The notes: a model not told the origin generated them from the letters alone. A stretch of 64,000 bases of DNA from an uncultured Sutterella sp. (GCA_905212345.1 CAJMEC010000003.1:19915-83914), one strand, 5' to 3'. Shown: positions 41,508-50,468, counted from the first letter of the stretch. Translations and numbers: made by a program.

Positions 41508-43982
41508 TCACAGAAAACGGCCAGTCACGCTGTTGGGGTTTTTTCGAATATCGTCGGGCGTTCCTGTTGCAACGATGTGTCCACCGGCGTCTCCTCCGCC
41601 AGGCCCCATATCAATCAGATAATCCGCATTGCGGATAATGTCGAGATCATGCTCGATAACAATAACAGTGGCCTGGTTATTAATCAGTTGATCAAAAACT
41701 TTCATTAAAACCTGTACGTCTAAAGGGTGCAGGCCAATGGTGGGCTCATCAAACACAAAAATAGTTTGTGATTGAGGCTTACCCATCTCACTGGCTAATT
41801 TCAGCCGCTGAGCCTCTCCACCCGATAGGCTTGGTGTTTCTTCTCCTAATGTCAAGTATCCTAACCCTAAGTTTTGTAATATCTGTAGGCGTTGATAAAT
41901 GGTTTTTTCTTTGCTAACGATTTCTATAACATGGTTAATGTTCATCGACATCAACTCGGGTAAGGAATGACCGTTGAAATGATTTTCTGAACAAATTTTC
42001 TTTGCTTCATCACGATAGCGGCTGCCTTTACATTCAGGACACGGGATATCAACGTCCGGTAGGAACTGAACATCCAGGCTGATGACGCCCGTCCCGTCAC
42101 AAAGAGGACAACGCAATTTGCCCGTGTTGTATGAGAAGTCTCCGGCTTTTAGCTGCGCCGCTTTCGCCGCAGGCATCTTTGCATAAATTTTCCTCAGTTC
42201 ATCGTGTACATTGGCATAAGTGGCCACGGTCGATCGTATGTTGATACCAATAGGCGTCGCATCAATCAGTTTGATATTCGTAATACCGGGAGCAGAGATA
42301 CTTTTTATATGTTGAGGCAACTTTCCGTTGTTAATGGCGGCATCTAAAGCCGGGATCAAACTTTCCAAAACCAAAGTGGTTTTCCCGGAGCCCGAGACTC
42401 CGGTGACCACGGTTAACTTCCCTTTAGGGATTTTTACTCGAAGAGGTTTTACAGTGTGGATACTCTTCGTTTCAAGATCAATCGAGCCTAAATCAAAAAG
42501 ATTTTCTTTGCGACACCGTTTTCGGATCAGTTGTTTGGCCTCTGTGGCAATAAAAGGACCGATTTGCGAATTTGGGTTACGTGCGAGTTCTCCGACGGTG
42601 CCCTGGGAGAGGATTTCTCCGCCATCAGCACCCGCCGTTGGTCCCATTTCAATCAGCCAGTCGGCAGATTTTAGGATCCGCGTATCGTGATCGACCAAAA
42701 CAACAGAATTGCCATCAGCGACTAAATCCCGCATAACGCCAATAAGTCCAGAGATGTTGCTTGGGTGTAGGCCAATCGAAGGTTCGTCGAGAACGTACAA
42801 AACACCAGTCGTGCGGTTTCTGACGGCGCGAGCCAATTGCATTCGTTGCCGTTCTCCAGTCGATAGAGTGCTGGAAGCACGGTCAAGAGACAGATACCCC
42901 AACCCCAAATCCAGTAAACGTTTGGCGACATTTTGGAAAGACTCAACAATGCTGAGCGCCATGGGACGCATCGGCTCAGGCAATGAATTCGGAATGTCGT
43001 CAACCCATTGACTCAATTGCAAAAGCGTCATATGGCAGGCTTCATCTAAAGACAACCCTTTGAGTTTGGGAGCTCTTGCAATCTCGTTTATGCGCGAGCC
43101 TTGGCAATCCGGACAAACACTTTGTTTAAGGAATTTCTCAACACGTTTCATTCCCTTTTCATCTTTAACTTTAGACAGAGCGTTTTCAACCGTATAGACC
43201 GCGTTGTAATACGTAAAATCCAATTCTCCGGCTTGTTGTGTGGATTTCGATTTATAAAAGATATGTTTTTTAATAGCTGGGCCGTTATAGACAATGTCTT
43301 TTTCTTTATCGGATAAATCTTTAAAAGGAACATCTGTCCTTACGCCCATTGCCCGACAGACATCGGTCATAAGGGACCACATGAGTGAGTTCCATGGAGC
43401 GACAGCGCCTTGATCGATAGTGAGTGTTTCATCAGGAACGAGCGTTGAACGGTCGACAGTTTGCACAATGCCCGTGCCAGAACAGGTTCGGCAAGCTCCG
43501 AGGCTATTGAAAGCAAGCTCTTCGGCCGAGGGAGCAAAAAACTCAGCTCCGCAAATCGGACAATGAAGTTTTTCTCCGGCAGCAACTGCTAAGGATGGAG
43601 CTACATAGTGACCGTTAGGGCAGCGATGGTTGGCCAAGCGAGAAAACATTAAGCGCAGACTGTTGAGTAATTCAGAGCCAGTTCCAAATGTACTTCTTAT
43701 ACCGGGAACCGCCGGTCTTTGATGAAGAGCAAGGGAGGCAGGGATGTAGAGCACCTCATCGACTTGAGCTTTAGCAGCCTGAGTCATACGTCTTCTTGTA
43801 TACGCTGAAAGGGCCTCCAAATATCGTCTGGACCCCTCTGAATACAAGACTCCTAATGCAAGGGATGATTTCCCTGAGCCTGAGACGCCGGCAATTCCAA
43901 CAATTCTGTTAAGTGGGATGTCAACATCAATATTTTTTAAATTGTGAACTCGCGCGCCACGAACTTTGATGCAATCAACCAT
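41508..43982 (-). CDS. UvrA-like excinuclease ABC subunit, short class II form
   Basis: 824 residues, shorter than canonical UvrA (about 940). Two ABC modules are clear: Walker A GVSGSGKSSLA near 34-44 and GVSGSGKTTLV near 531-541. The signature regions read STLSTGERQRMQLARAV and PSLSGGEAQRLKLASEM, each followed by a Walker B (DEPSIGLHP and DEPTIGLHP). Zinc-binding CPICGAEF, CRTCSGTG and CPLCDGTG/CPECKGSR are present. The missing length falls in the region that binds UvrB in the canonical enzyme (family knowledge), as in UvrA2/DrrC-type proteins linked to drug or damage tolerance. It stands alone between yebC and the AbgA-like gene. Confidence 0.88.
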   Translation of the reverse strand: MVDCIKVRGARVHNLKNIDVDIPLNRIVGIAGVSGSGKSSLALGVLYSEGSRRYLEALSAYTRRRMTQAAKAQVDEVLYIPASLALHQRPAVPGIRSTFGTGSELLNSLRLMFSRLANHRCPNGHYVAPSLAVAAGEKLHCPICGAEFFAPSAEELAFNSLGACRTCSGTGIVQTVDRSTLVPDETLTIDQGAVAPWNSLMWSLMTDVCRAMGVRTDVPFKDLSDKEKDIVYNGPAIKKHIFYKSKSTQQAGELDFTYYNAVYTVENALSKVKDEKGMKRVEKFLKQSVCPDCQGSRINEIARAPKLKGLSLDEACHMTLLQLSQWVDDIPNSLPEPMRPMALSIVESFQNVAKRLLDLGLGYLSLDRASSTLSTGERQRMQLARAVRNRTTGVLYVLDEPSIGLHPSNISGLIGVMRDLVADGNSVVLVDHDTRILKSADWLIEMGPTAGADGGEILSQGTVGELARNPNSQIGPFIATEAKQLIRKRCRKENLFDLGSIDLETKSIHTVKPLRVKIPKGKLTVVTGVSGSGKTTLVLESLIPALDAAINNGKLPQHIKSISAPGITNIKLIDATPIGINIRSTVATYANVHDELRKIYAKMPAAKAAQLKAGDFSYNTGKLRCPLCDGTGVISLDVQFLPDVDIPCPECKGSRYRDEAKKICSENHFNGHSLPELMSMNINHVIEIVSKEKTIYQRLQILQNLGLGYLTLGEETPSLSGGEAQRLKLASEMGKPQSQTIFVFDEPTIGLHPLDVQVLMKVFDQLINNQATVIVIEHDLDIIRNADYLIDMGPGGGDAGGHIVATGTPDDIRKNPNSVTGRFL

Positions 43983-44044
43983 TTTGCCAACTCTCCTTAG
44001 ACTTCATTATCGCCATGCCGATCAACGCTTGCCACTATTTGAAA

Positions 44045-44078
44045 GAAAAAGCCCGCAACACCAAATGCGTTGCGGGCT
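44045..44078 (-). terminator. Terminator of the AbgA-like gene
   Basis: A 10-bp stem AGCCCGCAAC/GTTGCGGGCT (44050-44059 with 44069-44078) is followed on the minus strand by TTTTCTTTC. Confidence 0.9.
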
Positions 44079-44103
44079 AAAAACCTCAGCGATCAGTCGT
44101 CGG

Positions 44104-45378
44104 TTACTTCATTAAGCGCGTGAGCATTTGAGAGTAGATATTGACACCGATGTCCAAAGAATTTTCATCAATGTCAAAGTCTGAAGTATGATGACCACCC
44201 GTACGATCTGAGCCTAGTACAAAGTAAGCAGCCTTGCCGCCGTGAGCCTGCACACGACGAGCCAAAATCGTAGCGTCTTCAGAGCCGCCGAAGTTGACTT
44301 CGTGCAATACCTTATTAACGCCTTCGGTATGAGCGCAGACATCATCGAGCATATCGACCAATTCCTTATCATTAAAGAGGTCCACAGCTTCACCCATTTT
44401 TTCGATGTGGTACTCGACAGAGAAGCTTTTGGCAACACCTTCAACAATGTTTTCGGTTTCGCTGGCCATAAATTGGTTAATTTCACCGGTTTCACCGCGA
44501 ACTTCCATAACGAGTTTAGCGTTGACTGGAATAACGTTGCGGCCTTCACCGGCGGTTATCTTGCCAACATTCACACGTGTCATGCCAGCGCCGTGACGTG
44601 GAATGCCGAGAAGTTGCGTGACACAGTGGCAAGCGGCGGCCAATGCATTTCGTCCCGCATTCGGTTCAATGCCGGCATGTGCTGGGCGGCCCTTAAAGGT
44701 GATGTCGTACTTGGTTGTACAGAGGAACCCGATTGGACTTGTAATGATTTCTCCGGACTTAGCCATCATCGCAATGTGGCTGGAAAGGAAGTAGTCGCAA
44801 TCGTCCACAATGCCGCTAGCGGCAACAGCGGCAGCCCCACGTACGCCTTCTTCTGCCGGTTGGAACACAATTTTAAGTTTTCCGTTTAACTGGTCCTTGT
44901 GTTCCATGGCCCAACGAGCAATAGCCAAGCCAGAGGAGATGTGAGAGTCGTGTCCGCAGGCATGCATTAATCCAGGACGCTTAGAGGCCCAGCCTTCCTT
45001 GCTTGCACGATGTTCGTCAGAGGGATTTTCGGTGACGTTATTGCAGTCAATATCAAAGCGTAAGGCAACTGTCGGACCGGGACGCCCCGTATCCAAAACG
45101 GCAACACAGCCGGTTAATTCCTGCATTTCATCGAGCAATTCTTGGCTTACGCCGCGAGCTTTCGCTGTTTCAATGGCTTGAGCAACAAGTTTAGGATCTC
45201 GCCCTAGGCAATCCTTACGAGAAATGACCTTTTCTCCCATCAACACTTCGTAACCTAATTCACGTAAGTGTTGGACGATAAAAGCCGTTGTACAGAATTC
45301 CGTCCAACCTTCTTCCGGGAATTGGTGAAGTTCACGGCGGATACTGATAAGTTGATCGTGATAAGCACATTGAGTCAT
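44104..45378 (-). CDS. M20 family amidohydrolase, AbgA-like (aminobenzoyl-glutamate hydrolase type)
   Basis: 424 residues from the ATG at 45378, which has GGAG upstream. M20 metallopeptidase features: VALRFDIDCNNV near 105-116, GLMHACGHDSHISSGLAIARW near 135-155 (metal ligands), VFQPAEEGVRGAAAVAASGIVDDCDYF near 168-195, AHAGIEPNAGRNALAAA near 228-244 (dimerisation-lid region) and GGHHTSDFDIDENSLDI near the C-terminus. The match extends along the full E. coli AbgA, which cleaves p-aminobenzoyl-glutamate with AbgB. Here the neighbour is DcuC and no AbgB-like gene is adjacent, so another N-acyl amino-acid amide is possible. Confidence 0.85.
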   Translation of the reverse strand: MTQCAYHDQLISIRRELHQFPEEGWTEFCTTAFIVQHLRELGYEVLMGEKVISRKDCLGRDPKLVAQAIETAKARGVSQELLDEMQELTGCVAVLDTGRPGPTVALRFDIDCNNVTENPSDEHRASKEGWASKRPGLMHACGHDSHISSGLAIARWAMEHKDQLNGKLKIVFQPAEEGVRGAAAVAASGIVDDCDYFLSSHIAMMAKSGEIITSPIGFLCTTKYDITFKGRPAHAGIEPNAGRNALAAACHCVTQLLGIPRHGAGMTRVNVGKITAGEGRNVIPVNAKLVMEVRGETGEINQFMASETENIVEGVAKSFSVEYHIEKMGEAVDLFNDKELVDMLDDVCAHTEGVNKVLHEVNFGGSEDATILARRVQAHGGKAAYFVLGSDRTGGHHTSDFDIDENSLDIGVNIYSQMLTRLMK

Positions 45379-45446
45379 AGTTGTTCTCCAATACTTGAGC
45401 TGCAACAGAGAGTGCACACTCCCTGATAAGGAAAATTGTAGTCCTG

Positions 45447-45482
45447 AAAAAAGAGGGGAAGATTTGAATCTTCCCCTCTTTT
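45447..45482. terminator. Bidirectional terminator between dcuC and the AbgA-like gene
   Basis: A stem of about 14 bp, AAGAGGGGAAGATT/AATCTTCCCCTCTT, has A-run on the left and T-run on the right. It would end dcuC on the minus strand and block readthrough into the peptidase gene. Confidence 0.88.
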
Positions 45483-45510
45483 GAGCTTAGTTAAGTTCGA
45501 CTAGTTCGGA

Positions 45511-46779
45511 CTAGACCATGAACAATGCCAAAACAAACACAGCGACCGTGCAAGGCAGAGCCGTGCGCTTTGCAACGTCCATCGGGTTTGCCATAGCGAT
45601 ACCGGCCACAACAACCATAGCACCAGCGATCGGGCTCATCGTACGGCCCAAAGCGCCGGTCAAGAAGGCCAAGGCACCCAATGCCTTAATTTCCATTCCG
45701 AATTCAGGAGCGTGCGGTGTCACAGCTTCGTTAAAGGCCATGGTGGCAGCGTCGCCAGAACCGGTGATGGTACCCATGATCCACGGACCAATAGAGCCGC
45801 CCCAACGAGCGATGTCATTGGAGTGCTTCAATACGTCAACGAACGTATCGATCAAGCCGGTAGCGCGTAAGCCAGCAGCGAACACGCCGGCGGCAATGAT
45901 GATACCCATCACGTCAGCATAACCTTTGCCCATACCATTGAAGAATTGCTTGGAGAATTCTTGCGGGTTAGTGCGGTCAAAGGCATAACCAACTAACAAG
46001 GTGATAACAGCACCCAAGACCATGGCTTGGGCCACACCCATCTTAATAGCAGGAACCCAAACGTTACCGACAACGAGGATCGTGATCGGAACGAGCGGCA
46101 TGATAGCTTTAATGGGATTGGGCTTGAAGTTATCGTCTTTTTGAGCTTCAACGTCAACCTTTTCACCCTTGTGGTCGCCCAAGAACATACAGACAACGAG
46201 CAAACCAACAACCAAGATCACACCGCAAAGAATAGACCACATAGCGTGGAAGGCGATGAAGTCCATAACGTCGATGCCGGCCATTTCAGCAACGAACGGG
46301 TTGTGGGACGTACCCGGAGAGAGGTAAGAACCGATCGTACCGCCCATCACAGCAGCAGCGGCAGCGGCGGGTTTGATACCGGCGCGTAACATCACCGGAA
46401 TCAACGTGGAGCCCACGGCAGCAGCACAACCGGCTGCAGACGGAATAGCGATGTTAATGAAGAAGGTCACAGCCGTGCAGATCGGGATCAAGAAGACGCC
46501 CAAACCGCGGATCGGAGCGGCCAAATAGTGAACGAGGCTGCGGTCACATTGAGTGTAATTTGCAATGAATGCAAAACCCATTGACGAACAGATTGCCATC
46601 ACCAAAGAGTTATTGGTCATGGACTTAGCAAACGAATTCAACGCACTCAACGGATCCATGGATACCAAGCAGAGCACGAAACCGGCTGTAAAGAGCACGA
46701 GACGCGTTTCCAATCGTTTGATCAAGGCATACACCGTCAAAATCGTAACGGCAATTGCCAGCCATTCAAGCAACGACAT
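45511..46779 (-). CDS. dcuC: C4-dicarboxylate transporter, DcuC family
   Basis: 422 residues with about 12 hydrophobic segments; start ATG at 46779 (MSLLEWLAI). DcuC carriers export succinate or exchange it for fumarate or aspartate under anaerobiosis. AAVGSTLIPVMLRAGIKPAAAAAAVMGGTIGSYLSPGTSHNPFVAEMAG near 125-173, GKGYADVMGIIIAAGVFAAGLRATGLID near 285-312 and MGTITGSGDAATMAFNEAVTPHAPEFG near 332-358 fit the family. Its codon use resembles that of frdA. Together with dcuA this gives two separate Dcu-type systems in one window, both compatible with fumarate respiration. Confidence 0.88.
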   Translation of the reverse strand: MSLLEWLAIAVTILTVYALIKRLETRLVLFTAGFVLCLVSMDPLSALNSFAKSMTNNSLVMAICSSMGFAFIANYTQCDRSLVHYLAAPIRGLGVFLIPICTAVTFFINIAIPSAAGCAAAVGSTLIPVMLRAGIKPAAAAAAVMGGTIGSYLSPGTSHNPFVAEMAGIDVMDFIAFHAMWSILCGVILVVGLLVVCMFLGDHKGEKVDVEAQKDDNFKPNPIKAIMPLVPITILVVGNVWVPAIKMGVAQAMVLGAVITLLVGYAFDRTNPQEFSKQFFNGMGKGYADVMGIIIAAGVFAAGLRATGLIDTFVDVLKHSNDIARWGGSIGPWIMGTITGSGDAATMAFNEAVTPHAPEFGMEIKALGALAFLTGALGRTMSPIAGAMVVVAGIAMANPMDVAKRTALPCTVAVFVLALFMV

Positions 46780-47088
46780 GAGAAATTCCCTGTAAAAGGT
46801 TAAAAACACGAGAAATAGCCGCTCTTAACGGCGGTTTTCTCACTGCGTTAAGTATCCTACACTTTCGCAATTCTGCCCACAGGGAAATCCCTGTAACGAA
46901 GCGCTTTCTGTGCCGAAGTTTGTAAATTTGCAAACTTGTTTGATTCAGAACAACAAAGGATGATGCCAGGATTAAGATATATATTCTAATTGATTGATAT
47001 TAAAGAACTTAATGTAAATTTAAGATTGTTTTCTAGTTCGTAAAATCCCTACAATTAGACTGTTTATTTTCTTTCTTGGAGATTCGCT
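46780..47088. promoter_or_regulatory. Divergent promoter region of dcuC and the amidase gene
   Basis: No ORF is visible. Contents: a hairpin ACAGGG/CCCTGT (46879-46894), a palindrome AAGTTTG-N8-CAAACTT (46916-46937), and an FNR-like site TTGATTGATATTAA at 46990-47003 (9 of 10 conserved positions of TTGAT-N4-ATCAA). The FNR-like site is centred about 92 bp before the amidase start. Either divergent gene could be controlled by it. Confidence 0.5.
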
Positions 47089-48357
47089 ATGTCAGAGTTG
47101 CAACAAAAAGGATTGGAATTTGCAAAAAAAATCTTTGACGATATTCGTGCGATGAGTACGGATGTCCAAGGTGTTACACGTCAGGCTTTTTCGGCCAAAG
47201 AAACTGAAGTTCTCGACTATTTAACGAAGATTGGCCAATCTTTACAGTTGGAAATTACTCCGGATCGAGCAGGTAACGTGTGGATGACTCTGCCGGGTAA
47301 AGATCGTTCCTTGCCGGCTTTTGTCGCCGGCTCGCACGTCGATAGCGTCCCGCAGGGCGGCAACTACGACGGTCTCGCCGGTGTAACAGCAGCGCTGACA
47401 GTGGCATGGTGGATGAGACAAACGGGGTTCCAGCCTGTTCGTGACTACACCGTTTTGATGATGCGCGGAGAAGAGAGTTCTTTCTTTGGTAAGGCCTATA
47501 TGGGTTCTTTGGGCATGTTGGGCAAACTTACTGCTAAAGATCTCGCTTTAAAGATTCGCGATGGTTCCTGCACGTTGGCAGAAGCCATGCAGTCTTGTGG
47601 TATTGATACGGAGGCTGTTTCTGGTGGAAAACCATTGGTTGATATTGATCGGATTGCGGCGTTTGTGGAACTGCATATTGAACAGGGGCCGACGCTGGAC
47701 GCTCAGAAACAAGCCCGTGCCGGTATTGTGACGGGTATTCGAGGCAACATTCGTCATAAGGCTGTTCGCATTTTAGGTGAAGCAGCTCACTCAGGAGCGA
47801 CGGATAAACCTTATCGACATGACGCGTTGATGGCCTTTACGGATTGGATGCAACGCGTTGACCGTGCTTGGGATCGATGGTTAGTTCAGGGCGAAGACTT
47901 GGTGTTTACTGTGGGTGTTTTGAAAATGGCTTCCAGCGCAGCCATCTCAGTTATTCCCGGAGAGGTGACATTCTCGGTGGATATTCGTAGCTTGAGCGCA
48001 GATACGGTTAAACGTTTCCATGACTTGATCCAAAAATACGGCGAAGAAGTGGCTTCTGAACGAGGAGTCAAGATTGAGTATGATCCCGCTTTGGTGACGG
48101 CACCTTCCGGAGTGGATGCAGCATTAAGTGACAGATTAGAAAAAAGCGCTAAGACTGAGGGAATTCCTTGTATGCGTTTGGCTTCCGGGGCTGGTCACGA
48201 CTCGGCCGTTTTAGGAAACAACGGTATCCCGGTTGCGATGATTTTTGTCGCTAACCAACTCGGGTCTCACAATCCTCATGAAGCCATGAAGATGGAAGAT
48301 TTCATGCAGGGTACTGATATCTTGTGGGCCGCTGTGTCACATTTTGATGAAAACTAA
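47089..48357 (+). CDS. M20 family hydantoinase/carbamoylase-type amidase
   Basis: 422 residues. This branch hydrolyses N-carbamoyl-L-amino acids, ureidoglycine or allantoate. GNVWMTLPGKDRSLPAFVAGSHVDSVPQGGNYDGLAGVTAAL near 62-105 carries two metal ligands (H, D), RGEESSFFGKAYMGSLGML near 126-144 is the family EE(S/R) pair, FVELHIEQGPTLDA near 187-200 and the C-terminal ASGAGHDSAVL and SHNPHEAMKMEDF supply further conserved residues. The ribosome site TTGGAG lies 9 bases before the ATG. Substrate cannot be resolved; a role in pyrimidine, purine or hydantoin breakdown is possible. Confidence 0.88.
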   Translation: MSELQQKGLEFAKKIFDDIRAMSTDVQGVTRQAFSAKETEVLDYLTKIGQSLQLEITPDRAGNVWMTLPGKDRSLPAFVAGSHVDSVPQGGNYDGLAGVTAALTVAWWMRQTGFQPVRDYTVLMMRGEESSFFGKAYMGSLGMLGKLTAKDLALKIRDGSCTLAEAMQSCGIDTEAVSGGKPLVDIDRIAAFVELHIEQGPTLDAQKQARAGIVTGIRGNIRHKAVRILGEAAHSGATDKPYRHDALMAFTDWMQRVDRAWDRWLVQGEDLVFTVGVLKMASSAAISVIPGEVTFSVDIRSLSADTVKRFHDLIQKYGEEVASERGVKIEYDPALVTAPSGVDAALSDRLEKSAKTEGIPCMRLASGAGHDSAVLGNNGIPVAMIFVANQLGSHNPHEAMKMEDFMQGTDILWAAVSHFDEN

Positions 48358-48367
48358 GAGCCAAACA

Positions 48368-48391
48368 GAGGGAGTGCTCCGCACTCCCTTT
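48368..48391 (+). terminator. Hairpin after the amidase gene
   Basis: The stem AGGGAGTG/CACTCCCT (48369-48376 with 48382-48389) is followed by TTG only. It sits close to the next gene's ribosome site and may attenuate rather than fully terminate. Confidence 0.65.
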
Positions 48392-48401
48392 GAGGATATG
48401 T

Positions 48402-49067
48402 ATGACGCAAGCAGACGAAAATAGCAGAAAAAGCTGCGTAGTGATTGTGGATGGCTCCCCGTTATTTCGGGAAGCTTTGGCACGTCTTTTACATGCGGAT
48501 AATGACTTTGGAAATGTCGCTGAGACGGGTGATAAGCAGTTGGGTATGTTTTACATTGACAGACTTCAACCCGATTTAGTCATCGTTGATATGCACATGA
48601 AAAAAGGTGCCGCTATTGAATTGCTTCGTTATGCAAAAGGTCTTCATAATCCGGCCCGAGTCATTATGATGACCGATCGTGATGACAGTGAAGAATTGAT
48701 GGCAACAGTCCAGCTTCAAGCAGAAGGGTATTTATCCAAATTGATTGAGGTCCAAGAGCTCTTGTCTCAAATTAAAAGAGTTTGTAATGGGAAGGTCGTT
48801 GTCAGTAATCGTCTGATGGCGGCTTTGACTCGGGCGTTTAGGGACGACACCGGGGAGGTTGATCGAGATCTCAACTGTTTGACCAGTCGGGAAAAAGACG
48901 TGCTGAAGTGTTTGTCTATTGGAATGAGTAACCAGCAAACAGGGGAGTATCTTTCAATTCAGTTAGGCACCGTTAAAGTGCACGTGAAGCATATTCTGAA
49001 GAAAATGGGTTTTGCTTCACGTACACAGGCTGCATTGTGGGCTCGTGATCGTGGCGTCACTATCTAG
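48402..49067 (+). CDS. NarL/FixJ-type response regulator
   Basis: 221 residues from the ATG at 48402, preceded by GAGG. The receiver domain has VVIVDGSPLFREALARLL and PDLVIVDMHMKKGAAIELL, placing the phospho-acceptor aspartate near residue 54-57 of VDMHMKKG; MMTDRDDSEEL carries the conserved T. The C-terminal LuxR-type HTH reads LTSREKDVLKCLSIGMSNQQTGEYLSIQLGTVKVHVKHILKKMGFASRTQAAL. No histidine kinase is adjacent, so it is an orphan at this locus. It is followed by a convergent lipoprotein gene, 1 bp apart. Confidence 0.9.
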   Translation: MTQADENSRKSCVVIVDGSPLFREALARLLHADNDFGNVAETGDKQLGMFYIDRLQPDLVIVDMHMKKGAAIELLRYAKGLHNPARVIMMTDRDDSEELMATVQLQAEGYLSKLIEVQELLSQIKRVCNGKVVVSNRLMAALTRAFRDDTGEVDRDLNCLTSREKDVLKCLSIGMSNQQTGEYLSIQLGTVKVHVKHILKKMGFASRTQAALWARDRGVTI

Positions 49068-49068
49068 G

Positions 49069-49416
49069 TTAGCGACAAAGATAAGCGCGGCCAATGTGCG
49101 TGATATTTTCTAAAGAGTTATCTTCGTCCGTGGCGTTGATGGTTTCTGTAATTACAACAACATTAGCGCCTAACTCAGCAGCCTCATTTCTTAAATCATT
49201 TCTGGCTCCCAACGCTAAATTGCTATTGGATGTCAAACTTCCCGTAAGCCAGTTCCCTTGAGAGCCTGCGATTTCTCCTTTATAGGTGCATTGGTATTGG
49301 GCTGGCAAACTTTGAACAATAACGACCTTTTGCCCCTGTGGGGATACAGAATTGGCCATGCAGCCTGTCAGAAGAGCAATCGTACAGGAGGCCATTGCTA
49401 AAAAACGAAAGCGCAT
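49069..49416 (-). CDS. DUF4156 lipoprotein (YjeI-like)
   Basis: 115 residues from the ATG at 49416, with AAGGAAGG upstream. The lipobox LLTGC sits near residues 14-18, so it is a lipoprotein substrate of Lgt. The mature part, QCTYKGEIAGSQGNWLTGSLTSNSNLALGARNDLRNEAAELGANVVVI, matches DUF4156/YjeI in which a GxxxGxxxNWLxG and an ARNDLRNxAAxxGxN block are conserved. The function of the family is unknown. It is convergent with the response regulator gene, with stops one base apart. Confidence 0.85.
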   Translation of the reverse strand: MRFRFLAMASCTIALLTGCMANSVSPQGQKVVIVQSLPAQYQCTYKGEIAGSQGNWLTGSLTSNSNLALGARNDLRNEAAELGANVVVITETINATDEDNSLENITHIGRAYLCR

Positions 49417-49476
49417 TTTTTTCCTTCCTTTTAACAAGTTTCCTGAATAGTGTACCGAATTCAAAATTGAATACCC

Positions 49477-49514
49477 AAAAAACAAACGCGACCCGAAGGT
49501 CGCGTTTGTTTTTA
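49477..49514 (-). terminator. Terminator of frdC
   Basis: A 12-bp stem ACAAACGCGACC/GGTCGCGTTTGT (49482-49493 with 49498-49509) has T-run on both sides and follows the frdC stop on the minus strand. Confidence 0.88.
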
Positions 49515-49532
49515 TTCAGTCAAAACTGAGGA

Positions 49533-50324
49533 TTACTTCCACCAGTTGTTAACCGGTTCGTACTTAACGATCGGTTCGCCGCTTTCAACAAGGGCCTTAC
49601 CGTTGCTGTAGTACGTCCACATCGTCATGGAACCGCAGGCGATCATCAAAACGACCACGCAGTACATGATCTTACGGAGGGCTTCACGGTTACCGGCGAA
49701 GACGTCCCACTTGACACACAGACGATACAAACCGATCATGCCGTGCAATTCAGTGGCCACCAAGAAGATGAACGTCCAAAGCAAACCATTGTGATAGGTG
49801 TGGACGGAAGAAAGGTTCGGGCCAATAGCGTGCGGGTCGAGCAACATCGGGGTGACGTGCGGGAAGACCATACCGGTCAAGATCACAGCGGTCACGATTT
49901 GAACGATCCAAAGCGTGGTGTCGCGGTGAGCAATGAATTGGTATTGGCTCTTGATGTTATGGAACATACGATAGCTCGTCGGGAAGCGACGCAAAGCCAT
50001 CAAAGCGTGGATGATCACCAAGAGGGTGATAGCGCCGATCAAAACGACGTGCATCCAAGCATGTTCCTCGCCATCGATCGGATAGCCGCCGGAGAAAGCG
50101 ACCAAGTTCCAGAACACATCCTTGCCCAATTGAATAGAGCTTGTGAAAGCCATGTGGCAGAACAGGAACAAGCCAAGCAACAAGCCCGTAACGGATTGGG
50201 CAACGTCGCAGTAGGCCGGCCATCTGCTCTTGCGCTTGGCATTGCGCAATTCCACACCAGCGATGACTTCTTCAGACGTCGGGGTGTTGGAATACTTTTC
50301 TTGATCAGAGGTATACATCGACAT
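49533..50324 (-). CDS. frdC: Fumarate reductase diheme cytochrome b subunit (Wolinella type)
   Basis: 263 residues with five membrane segments. The four haem-ligand histidines of Wolinella FrdC (44, 93, 143, 182) align with His57, His106, His156 and His194 here, each at an offset of 12-13, and the E-pathway glutamate (180) aligns with Glu192. It anchors FrdAB, binds menaquinol and carries two b haems. The gene is about 36 kb from frdAB, while in Wolinella frdCAB is one operon. Codon use resembles frdA. A methionine two codons in (50318) is an alternative start. Confidence 0.94.
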   Translation of the reverse strand: MSMYTSDQEKYSNTPTSEEVIAGVELRNAKRKSRWPAYCDVAQSVTGLLLGLFLFCHMAFTSSIQLGKDVFWNLVAFSGGYPIDGEEHAWMHVVLIGAITLLVIIHALMALRRFPTSYRMFHNIKSQYQFIAHRDTTLWIVQIVTAVILTGMVFPHVTPMLLDPHAIGPNLSSVHTYHNGLLWTFIFLVATELHGMIGLYRLCVKWDVFAGNREALRKIMYCVVVLMIACGSMTMWTYYSNGKALVESGEPIVKYEPVNNWWK

Positions 50325-50468
50325 GATGAAATTTAACCTTTTATTAAGAAGTTATGTCCTAAATTCAAAACGCGGTCCAAGCGCTTTGATGACGTTTAAA
50401 AACACAAACAGACAGAACGCTTCAGCGCTCCGACATGCGTATCATCCTCTCTTTTTCATTAAAAAGGT

